Positions 8,423 through 14,996 of a DNA stretch of 21,628 nucleotides are shown piece after piece. The stretch comes from DATBLZ01 sp036555065 (GTDB lineage Bacteria > Pseudomonadota > Gammaproteobacteria > Steroidobacterales > Rariloculaceae). How positions within the stretch are numbered: the stretch's first letter is position 1; every line of letters starts with the position of its first letter. The stretch covers positions 1-21,628 of the forward strand of contig DATBLZ010000057.1 of the NCBI GenBank assembly GCA_036555065.1, read 5' to 3'. A program made the position numbers and the translations under genes. A model generated the notes under the pieces. That model searched no databases, was not told where the DNA came from, and worked only from the letters and a program-made list of their open reading frames with translations.

Positions 8423-9106
8423 ATGATTGAGCTCCGCGGAATCTGCCGCGATTACGCCGTGGGCGATCAAACCGTCCACGCGCTCGACCACGTCGACCTC
8501 GCAATCGCCGCGGGCGAGTACCTCTCGATCATGGGCCCCTCGGGCTCGGGCAAATCGACGCTGCTCAACATCATCGGCCTGCTCGACCGGCCGACGGCCG
8601 GGTCCTATGTGCTCGCCGGCGCCGACGTCGCAGCACTCGATGACAACGCGCTCGCGAGCTATCGCCAGTCGAAAATCGGTTTCATCTTTCAGTCGTTTCA
8701 CTTGGTCGCGCGCCTGAACGCGCTCGAGAACGTCGAGCTCCCACTCGTGCTCGCGGGCGCCGACGTGAAAGAGCGGCATGCGCGCGCCGAGCGCATGCTC
8801 GATTCGGTGGGCTTGCGCCCGCGCATGCTTCATCGCCCCGACCAGCTCTCGGGCGGCGAGCGTCAGCGCGTCGCGATCGGCCGCGCCATGGTCATGCAGC
8901 CGAGCTTCCTGCTCGCCGATGAGCCGACGGGTAATCTAGACACGTCCTCGGGCGGCGAGGTGCTCAGGATCATCGAGCAGCTCAACCGGGACGGCATTGC
9001 GCTCGTCGTCGTCACGCACGATCCGGAGGTCGGGCGTCGCGCCGCGCGGCATCTGAAGATGCGCGACGGCAAGATCTTCAGCGACGCTCGGCGTGCCGAG
9101 CCATGA
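8423..9106 (+). CDS. ABC transporter ATPase, MacB/LolD type
   Basis: A 227-residue ATPase. Walker A is GPSGSGKST (near 38-46), the Q-loop lies in FIFQSFHLV, the signature is LSGGERQRV, Walker B is FLLADEPTGNLD, and the H-loop His is in VVVTHDPEV. The ADEPTGNLD form is typical of the MacB/LolD/FtsE group working with FtsX-type permeases. A TTG at 8408 would add five residues but lies in the repeat arm, so ATG at 8423 is chosen. The stop overlaps the first permease start in an ATGA, indicating translational coupling. Confidence 0.96.
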   Translation: MIELRGICRDYAVGDQTVHALDHVDLAIAAGEYLSIMGPSGSGKSTLLNIIGLLDRPTAGSYVLAGADVAALDDNALASYRQSKIGFIFQSFHLVARLNALENVELPLVLAGADVKERHARAERMLDSVGLRPRMLHRPDQLSGGERQRVAIGRAMVMQPSFLLADEPTGNLDTSSGGEVLRIIEQLNRDGIALVVVTHDPEVGRRAARHLKMRDGKIFSDARRAEP

Positions 9107-10314
9107 GACTCGTCGACACGACCCGCTTGGCCCTGCAAGCGCTGCGCCGCTACCCGTTGCGCTCGTCGATGCTGCTGCTCGCGATCTCGATCGGCGTTGC
9201 CGCCGTCGTCATGCTCACCGCCGTCGCCGAGGGCGGACGCCGTTACGTGACCGGAGAATTCGCGTCGCTCGGCACGAACCTCTTGATCGCGCTGCCCGGC
9301 CGCTCGGAAACCGCGGGCGCGGGTCTCCAGGGAATGTTGATCGGCGAAACCGCTCGCGATCTCACGCTCGAGGACGTCATCGCGCTCACGCGCAGCGCCA
9401 ATATCGCGCGCGTCGCGCCGCTCGTGGTCGGCGGCGGCACGGCCTCATGGCGTTCGCGCGAGCGCGACATCACGGTGCTCGGCACTACCGCATCGCTCCT
9501 CGAGGTCCAGCACTGGACGCTCGAGCGTGGCCGGTTCCTGCCGGAGACGGACATGGACGTGCTGTCGCCGGTCTGCGTTCTCGGCGGCGTCGTCGCCGAA
9601 GAGCTCTTCCGCGGGCGCGAGCCGCTCGGCGAGTGGATCCGGATCGGCGACACACGTTGCCGCGTTCTCGGCGTGCTCACGCAAGCGGGCATGACGGGCG
9701 CGTTCAACACCGACGAGGTCGTCGTGCTGCCGGTCGCGAACGTGCTGCAAATGTTCAACGCGCCGGGCGTGTTCAGGATTTTCGTCGAAGCCGCGAGCGG
9801 CGAACGGATTGCGGACGCGCGGCAGGACATCATCGATACGATCAAGGCGCGTCACCAGGGCGAGGAGGACGTCACGGTCATCACCCAAGACGCGATCATT
9901 GCGACTTTCAACGACATTTTCGGCGTGGTCACTGCGGCGCTCGCGGCCATCGCCGGTATCAGCCTCGTCGTCGCGGGCGTCTTGATCATGAACGTCATGC
10001 TCGTCGCCGTGAGCCAGCGCACGGGCGAGATCGGGCTTCTCAAGGCCATCGGCGCGAAGAACCGGCAGATCCTCGGCTTGTTCCTGACCGAGGCGGCGTG
10101 TTTATCGCTGCTCGGTGGCGTCGTCGGCTTTCTCGTCGGCACGTTCGCGGCTTTCGTCGCGCGCACGCTCTATCCGATCATCGATTTCCAGGCACCGGCG
10201 TGGGCGTCAGCGGCCGCGCTCGGCGTCGCGATCGCGAGCGGCCTCGTGTTCGGGATCTTGCCCGCGCGCCGTGCGGCCCGGCTCGATCCCGTGCTCGCGC
10301 TCCAGAAGAGATAG
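9103..10314 (+). CDS. FtsX/MacB-type ABC permease 1
   Basis: A 403-residue inner-membrane protein with the MacB topology: one N-terminal membrane helix (about 20-42), a large periplasmic MacB-PCD-like domain (about 45-265), then three C-terminal helices (about 272-300, 325-355, 365-385). The cytoplasmic loop between helices two and three carries the RTGEIGLLKAIGA signature, and the end has LPARRAARLDPVLAL, both diagnostic of the FtsX domain. It overlaps the ATPase gene by four bases. The second permease follows after 41 bp. The two permeases differ clearly in sequence and probably form a heterodimer. Confidence 0.95.
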   Translation: MRLVDTTRLALQALRRYPLRSSMLLLAISIGVAAVVMLTAVAEGGRRYVTGEFASLGTNLLIALPGRSETAGAGLQGMLIGETARDLTLEDVIALTRSANIARVAPLVVGGGTASWRSRERDITVLGTTASLLEVQHWTLERGRFLPETDMDVLSPVCVLGGVVAEELFRGREPLGEWIRIGDTRCRVLGVLTQAGMTGAFNTDEVVVLPVANVLQMFNAPGVFRIFVEAASGERIADARQDIIDTIKARHQGEEDVTVITQDAIIATFNDIFGVVTAALAAIAGISLVVAGVLIMNVMLVAVSQRTGEIGLLKAIGAKNRQILGLFLTEAACLSLLGGVVGFLVGTFAAFVARTLYPIIDFQAPAWASAAALGVAIASGLVFGILPARRAARLDPVLALQKR

Positions 10315-10324
10315 GTATTCCATT

Positions 10325-10353
10325 GTGGGAGCGGCTTTAGCCGCGACTCCTAG
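10325..10353 (+). repeat. REP-like palindromic repeat, copy 2
   Basis: The repeat fills almost all of the 41-bp gap between the two permease genes and ends two bases before the ATG of the second. It has the same GTGGGA lead and GCGGCTTTAGCCGC core as the other copies but ends GACTCCTAG, one T shorter. In mRNA the hairpin would sit immediately ahead of the second permease start, and no separate Shine-Dalgarno is visible. Confidence 0.85.
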
Positions 10354-10355
10354 AC

Positions 10356-11555
10356 ATGCAGAACATTGACCTCTTCCGCTTCACGACCCGCTCGATCGCT
10401 GCGCACCGCATGCGCAGCATTTTGACGGCGCTCGGCATCGGCATCGGCGTCGCCGCAGTCGTGCTCTTGACGTCGATCGGTGAAGGCGTCAATCGCTACG
10501 TCGTCGAGCAGTTCACGCAGTTCGGGACGACGACGTTGGGCATTCAGCCCGGCAAAGCAAACACGCTCGGCGTCTCGCCGAGCGTCATCAACTCGGTGCG
10601 CCCGCTGAGCCTTGCGGATGCCGAGGCCGTCGAGCGCGTCCCGTACGTGCTCCACTCCGTCCCGGTCGTCTCCGGCAATGCGTCGGTCGAAGCGCGCGGC
10701 CGCGAGCGCACGGTGAACGTTTTCGCCGTGGGCTCCGAGTTCGACCTCGCGTTCAAGTTCACGGTCCACCGCGGCACGTTTCTCCCGCCCGATGATCTCG
10801 AGCAAGCGCGTCCGCTCGCCGTGCTCGGCGCCAAGGTTTACACGGAGCTCTACGGGGTGACGAACGCGCTCGGCGATTTCGTCCGCGTTGGCGGCCAGCG
10901 TTATCGAGTCGTCGGCATCATGGAGCCCAAGGGCCAAATGCTCGGCTTCGATCTCGATGACACTGTGTACATACCGACCGCGCGAGGGCTCGAGCTCTTC
11001 GATCGCGACGGGCTCCAGGAGATCGACGTGCTGTACGCCGAGAACGCGCCCGTCGACGAGGTCGTCGCCGGCATCACACGCATCCTCGTCGCGCGCCACG
11101 GCGCCGAGGATTTCACGATCGTCACGCAGCAGCAGATGCTCGACGTTCTCGGCTCGATCATCGACGTGCTCACGATCGGCGTCGGCGCCCTCGGCGGCAT
11201 CTCGCTGCTCGTCGGCGGAGTCGGCATCTTCACGATCATGACGATCGCGGTTCGCGAGCGCACGGCCGAGATCGGCCTCCTGCGCGCGATCGGCGCGACG
11301 CGGGCGCGCATCGCGCAATTGTTCCTCGGCGAGGCCGTCCTCCTCTCCGCATTCGGAGGCATCGTCGGGCTCTTGGTCGGCATCGGCGTGATCGGGCTCG
11401 TCGTCATCGGCGTGCCGTCGATGCCGGCGCAGCTCTCGCCGCTCTATATCGGTCTCGCCGAGCTCATCGCTCTCCTAATCGGTCTCGGCGCAGGCGTGCT
11501 ACCCGCGCGGCATGCCGCGCAGCTCGAGCCGCTCGATGCGCTGCGCACTGAGTGA
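10356..11555 (+). CDS. FtsX/MacB-type ABC permease 2
   Basis: A 399-residue paralogue of the preceding permease: N-terminal helix (about 20-42), periplasmic domain (about 45-265), then three C-terminal helices. It shows RTAEIGLLRAIGATRARI after helix two and LPARHAAQLEPLDALR at the end. With the single upstream ATPase and adaptor it completes a four-gene MacAB-like exporter. Its last 57 bp overlap, on the opposite strand, the 3' end of the waaA gene; the conserved FtsX C-terminus lies within that overlap, so this reading frame is real to its stop. Confidence 0.95.
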   Translation: MQNIDLFRFTTRSIAAHRMRSILTALGIGIGVAAVVLLTSIGEGVNRYVVEQFTQFGTTTLGIQPGKANTLGVSPSVINSVRPLSLADAEAVERVPYVLHSVPVVSGNASVEARGRERTVNVFAVGSEFDLAFKFTVHRGTFLPPDDLEQARPLAVLGAKVYTELYGVTNALGDFVRVGGQRYRVVGIMEPKGQMLGFDLDDTVYIPTARGLELFDRDGLQEIDVLYAENAPVDEVVAGITRILVARHGAEDFTIVTQQQMLDVLGSIIDVLTIGVGALGGISLLVGGVGIFTIMTIAVRERTAEIGLLRAIGATRARIAQLFLGEAVLLSAFGGIVGLLVGIGVIGLVVIGVPSMPAQLSPLYIGLAELIALLIGLGAGVLPARHAAQLEPLDALRTE

Positions 11556-12806
11556 CGCCTCGCTCATGTGCTTGAGCGTGCGCGCGAGCGCGCCCCGATT
11601 CTCGGCGACGAGGCCGTGCGCAGCCGCGCCTGCGGCCGCGCGCAATGCGGGTTGCTCGAAATAGAGCGTGACGGCTTCGACGAGCTCCGGAACCGACTGG
11701 ACCTGGCGCGCCGCCCCGCGCTCCAACGCGAGCGCGCTGATCTCTTCGAAGTGAAACATGTGCGGTCCGAAGATTACGGGAACGCTGACCGCGCACGCCT
11801 CGAGCGGATTCTGGCCCCCGTGGCGCACGAAGCTGCCGCCGATGAACGCGACGTCTGCGGCCGCGTAGAGCCGGTGAAGCTCGCCCATCGTATCGCCGAG
11901 GAGCACGTCGACGTGTGCAGTCACGGCGTCGCGCGTGCTGCGTAACGCGATGCGGTAGCCCGCGCGGCGGCAGAGCCGCGCGACACCTGCGAAGCGTTCG
12001 GGATGCCGCGGCACGAGCACGAGCAACACGGTCGGGAAGCGCCTGCGCATGGCACGAAACGCTTCGAGCACCAGACGCTCTTCCCCGGCATGCGTGCTCG
12101 CGGCGATGAAGACGCGGCGTTGGTCGCCCCAGTCGCGGCGCAGCGCGCGGCCCTCGGCGACTACGCTCGCGGGCAGCGCGACGTCGAACTTGAGGTTGCC
12201 TGTCACTCTGATGAGGCGATTCGGAACTCCGAGGTTACGTAGGCGCTGCGCATCGAGCGAGGACTGCGCGCAGATCAAGTCGGTCTCGGCGAACATGCGC
12301 CGCGTCGACCGCGGAAACCACGAGTAACCTCTGAACGATGCCTGCGACAACCGGACGTTGACGAGCTGCAACGCGATGCCGCGCCGCCGGCACGCCGCGA
12401 AGAGATTGGGCCAAAACTCCGTTTCCGCGATCACGGCGAGCTCCGGCCGAACACGATCGAGAAACCGGCCCACGGCATCGGGGAAATCGTAGGGCGCATA
12501 GGCGTGCGTGACTACATCGCCGAAGAGATCGCGCACTTGGTCGGCGCCGGTCGGCGTCATCGTCGTCACGAGCATGCGGTGGTGAGGGAACTGCGCCGCG
12601 AGTGCGTCAATCAAAGCGGCCGACGAGCGCACCTCGCCGACGGAGACGGCGTGCACCCAGATCACGCGTTGTCCCTGGGGCGCCGCGACGAAACCGAAGC
12701 GCTCCGCCCAACGCGACCAGTACGGCGGATAGCGCAGCGCGCGCCACACGAGCGCGCCGATCACGTACGGCATGAAGAGATACGCGGCCACACCCGACAG
12801 CGTCAT
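11499..12806 (-). CDS. waaA: 3-deoxy-D-manno-octulosonic acid (Kdo) transferase, paralogue 1
   Basis: A 435-residue GT30 enzyme that transfers Kdo from CMP-Kdo to lipid A precursor at the inner face of the cytoplasmic membrane. An N-terminal membrane helix (about 4-22) precedes HAVSVGEVR, with the catalytic Glu at 58. TETEFWPN appears as AETEFWPNL, the central VTGNLKFD is intact, and the C-terminal domain has VLLGDTMGEL, FIGGSF and GGQNPLE for CMP-Kdo binding. A GGAGAA lies about seven bases before the ATG. It is the last gene of the minus-strand Kdo cluster, separated from the transaldolase-CBS gene by hairpin element A. Its last 18 codons run antisense into the permease gene. Confidence 0.95.
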   Translation of the reverse strand: MTLSGVAAYLFMPYVIGALVWRALRYPPYWSRWAERFGFVAAPQGQRVIWVHAVSVGEVRSSAALIDALAAQFPHHRMLVTTMTPTGADQVRDLFGDVVTHAYAPYDFPDAVGRFLDRVRPELAVIAETEFWPNLFAACRRRGIALQLVNVRLSQASFRGYSWFPRSTRRMFAETDLICAQSSLDAQRLRNLGVPNRLIRVTGNLKFDVALPASVVAEGRALRRDWGDQRRVFIAASTHAGEERLVLEAFRAMRRRFPTVLLVLVPRHPERFAGVARLCRRAGYRIALRSTRDAVTAHVDVLLGDTMGELHRLYAAADVAFIGGSFVRHGGQNPLEACAVSVPVIFGPHMFHFEEISALALERGAARQVQSVPELVEAVTLYFEQPALRAAAGAAAHGLVAENRGALARTLKHMSEASLSAQRIERLELRGMPRG

Positions 12807-12844
12807 GCCCGGTTCTCCGCGCCGAGACTAGCCCGCCCGTCAGG

Positions 12845-13099
12845 CGCATGGGCTGCCGCGAGGACGGGGCGCTCCGGCTCAAACATCCTCGCGGGCCGGC
12901 ATCGGGGCCGGGCACGCGAGGATGGGGCCGACGGCGAGTTCCTCGCGCGCCGATTGCTACGGATCTCGAGGCTGCAGAATGTTTTCTTCGTCGGCGCGCG
13001 AGGATGTCTGAGCCGGAGCGCCCCACCTTGCGTGCCCGGCCCCGATGCCAACACGCGAGGAACTCGCCGTCGGCCCCTGTCCTCGTGGCAGCCCATGCG
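12845..13099. repeat. Hairpin repeat element A (double-module copy), fills the 306-bp waaA / transaldolase-CBS gap
   Basis: A 255-bp near-perfect hairpin. The outer stem pairs 12845-12870 with 13073-13099. Then motif P (CCGGCTCAAACATCC, 12874-12888) faces motif Q (GGAACTCGCCGTCGGC, 13059-13074) without pairing well. A second long stem pairs 12887-12926 with 13020-13060. A second module follows in flipped order, Q at 12927-12942 facing P at 13002-13019. An inner stem (12941-12952 with 12992-13003) closes a 39-base loop. Single-module relatives lie at 16382 and 18436. It begins 13 bp beyond the transaldolase-CBS stop. Short ORFs inside it are by-products of the repeat. Nothing else is seen in this gap. 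Confidence 0.85.
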
Positions 13100-13112
13100 A
13101 TTGACGGCCGGA

Positions 13113-14150
13113 CTACAGGAACTCTTGACCCAGAAGCCCGAGCTTGACCAGGTCCTGGATATCGAGCGCGCCGACCGGCTTCTCGCCGTCCACCACGACG
13201 ATGCTGTCGACTTGATGCTTCTTGAAGAGCTTGACGGCCTCATCGAGCGGGCGATCCCGGGCGATCGTGACCGGCGTCTTGGAGAAGCCGATCTGTGCAA
13301 GTGTCTTGTCGAGGATGTTGCGGCCGTCGGCCTGAAGGCGTCGTCTGAGATCCCCGTCCGTAAAGATGCCCGCAACCGCGCCTTTTTCGTTGACGAGCGT
13401 GACGGCACCGAGCCGCGACTCCGTCATCTTGACCATCGCGGCGCTCAGCGTCTCGGAGCCCCTGCAGACGGGATTCTCGGGGCGGATCAGATCGTCAACG
13501 CGCATCGTCATGAGCGCGGTGTGCTCCTTGAACTGCGCGGTGCCGAGCGCCGTCAGCGTGTTTTCGCAGAGGTTCTTCATGACGGAGTACGGCATCGTGC
13601 AGACGTGCACGCCCGTGAGCATCGCTTGGCGCACGTGCTCGGCGTGGCGCACCGACGAGAACATGACCTTGCTCTGGTAGCCGTAGCGGTCGATGACGTC
13701 GACGCACTGCTCGAAGAGCTGGATCGCGTCGTGGCCTTGGTCCTGCATGCGGCCCGCGAGCGGACAAATGAATGAGGCGCCGGCTTCCATGGCCATGTAG
13801 GCCTGGTTGAGCGTATAGATGAGGTGCACGTTGACTCGATAACCGCGCGCGCGCAGACGATTGCACGCCTTCACGCCGTCGTTCGAGATCGGCACCTTGA
13901 ACACGGGCGGCTTGGCGAGACCGAGCGCGAGGATGCGCTCTGCCTCCGCGACGATCTTGTCGGGCGTTTCGCCGAGCGCTTCGACTTGGAGCTCCGGGAC
14001 CATTTTCGACAGCTTGACGATGGCGCCGTCGATGTCGGTGATGCCGTGTTTGTGCATGAACGTCGGCGTCGTCGTCAGGCCCTTGACGAAACCGAAGTCG
14101 AGTGCGGCTTCGATCTCTTTGAAATCTACGGAGTCGAGATAGAGTTCCAT
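13113..14150 (-). CDS. Transaldolase/fructose-6-phosphate aldolase-type domain fused to a KdsD-like CBS pair
   Basis: A 345-residue fusion. Residues 1 to about 215 form a class I aldolase barrel of the TAL/FSA family: MELYLD with Asp6, a TTTPT loop (26-30), the Schiff-base lysine in FKVP (Lys85), Arg134 and Ser166, all at E. coli FSA numbering. Family-typical Asn28 and Tyr131 are Thr and Leu here. Residues about 219-342 are two CBS domains with GIFTDGDLRRR, very like the C-terminal CBS pair of KdsD (arabinose-5-phosphate isomerase), where the N-terminal domain is SIS instead. It follows kdsA by 9 bp on the same strand. I infer a role in supplying or regulating Kdo or heptose precursors; the reaction is not established. 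A plain transaldolase with nucleotide control is the alternative. Confidence 0.9.
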   Translation of the reverse strand: MELYLDSVDFKEIEAALDFGFVKGLTTTPTFMHKHGITDIDGAIVKLSKMVPELQVEALGETPDKIVAEAERILALGLAKPPVFKVPISNDGVKACNRLRARGYRVNVHLIYTLNQAYMAMEAGASFICPLAGRMQDQGHDAIQLFEQCVDVIDRYGYQSKVMFSSVRHAEHVRQAMLTGVHVCTMPYSVMKNLCENTLTALGTAQFKEHTALMTMRVDDLIRPENPVCRGSETLSAAMVKMTESRLGAVTLVNEKGAVAGIFTDGDLRRRLQADGRNILDKTLAQIGFSKTPVTIARDRPLDEAVKLFKKHQVDSIVVVDGEKPVGALDIQDLVKLGLLGQEFL

Positions 14151-14159
14151 GCCGATTCC

Positions 14160-14996
14160 CTAGTGCACGACCTGTGAGCGAACCAAATTGTGGATGTCGA
14201 TCAGCGGCTTCATGAAGTTCTCGAGGTCGTCGAGCGCGTATTGGCTCGCCGCATCGCAGAGCGCTTCGGGCGGATTCGGGTGCGATTCGATGAAGAAGCC
14301 GTCGACGCCGGCTGCGACCGCAGAACGCGCGAGCGTCGTCAAAAACTGGCGCGCGCTGCCGCGCGGATCCTTGCTCGGGATTCCGTACTTGCGGATCGAG
14401 TGCCCGGCGTCGAACACGACGGGGTAGCCGATCTGATTTAGCAGATAGAAGCTGCGCGGATCGACGACGAGGTCGTTGTAGCCGAACGTGTAGCCGCGCT
14501 CCGTGACGATGATACGGTCGTTGCCCGAGTCTTCGATCTTCTTGACGGGCTTCGCCATGTTTTCCGGAGCCAGGAACTGCCCGTGCTTGATATTGACGAC
14601 GGCGCCCGTTTTCGCGGCCGCGACGACGAGCTCGGACTGCATGCAGAGGTAAGCCGGAATCTGGATGACGTCGCAGACCTCGGCGGCCGGCGCGGCCTGA
14701 TAGGGATAGTGAATGTCCGTGAGGATCGGCAGCTCGAACTCCGTCTTGATCTTCTCGAGCAGGCGCAACCCGGCCTCGAGCCCCGGTCCCTGGTAGTAAT
14801 CGAGCGAGCTGCGATTGTCCTTCGAGAACGACGACTTGAAGATCAGCGGCAGGTCCAGGCTCGCCGAGATCTGCTTGAGCCGCTCGGCCGTGCGCATCAT
14901 GAGCGGCTCGGCTTCGATGACGCACGGCCCCGCGATCAGAAACATCTGATCGGAGCCGCAATCGATGTCGCCGATGAATACGTGTTTTTGGCTCAT
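14160..14996 (-). CDS. kdsA: 3-deoxy-8-phosphooctulonate (Kdo-8-P) synthase
   Basis: A 278-residue cytoplasmic enzyme that condenses phosphoenolpyruvate with arabinose-5-phosphate to Kdo-8-phosphate. Recognisable parts are FKSSFSKDNRSS (53-64), GPGLEAG, LTDIHYP, the KHGQF loop (137-141), and DAGHS. The four metal ligands of the metal-dependent class are all present: Cys25 (IAGPC, where E. coli has Asn), His199, Glu237 and Asp248. The frame stays open far upstream, but the protein begins at the ATG at 14996, which overlaps the stop of the upstream waaA in an ATGA. It is the middle gene of waaA-kdsA-transaldolase-CBS. Confidence 0.97.
   Translation of the reverse strand: MSQKHVFIGDIDCGSDQMFLIAGPCVIEAEPLMMRTAERLKQISASLDLPLIFKSSFSKDNRSSLDYYQGPGLEAGLRLLEKIKTEFELPILTDIHYPYQAAPAAEVCDVIQIPAYLCMQSELVVAAAKTGAVVNIKHGQFLAPENMAKPVKKIEDSGNDRIIVTERGYTFGYNDLVVDPRSFYLLNQIGYPVVFDAGHSIRKYGIPSKDPRGSARQFLTTLARSAVAAGVDGFFIESHPNPPEALCDAASQYALDDLENFMKPLIDIHNLVRSQVVH

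Noticed and set aside
12607..13026. Small ORFs within elements A, B and C sharing an RGCLSR-like string
   Set aside because: The shared peptide is just a translation of motif P in the inverted repeats; frames and lengths vary between copies, so I treat it as repeat DNA, not protein.
12845..13099. attC (cassette recombination) sites
   Set aside because: The window starts with an integron integrase, so I compared the hairpins with attC. They lack the GTTRRRY / RYYYAAC core boxes and do not flank cassette-like ORFs.
12845..13099. CRISPR array
   Set aside because: The repeats are inverted, few and nested, without regularly spaced unique spacers; no cas genes are present.
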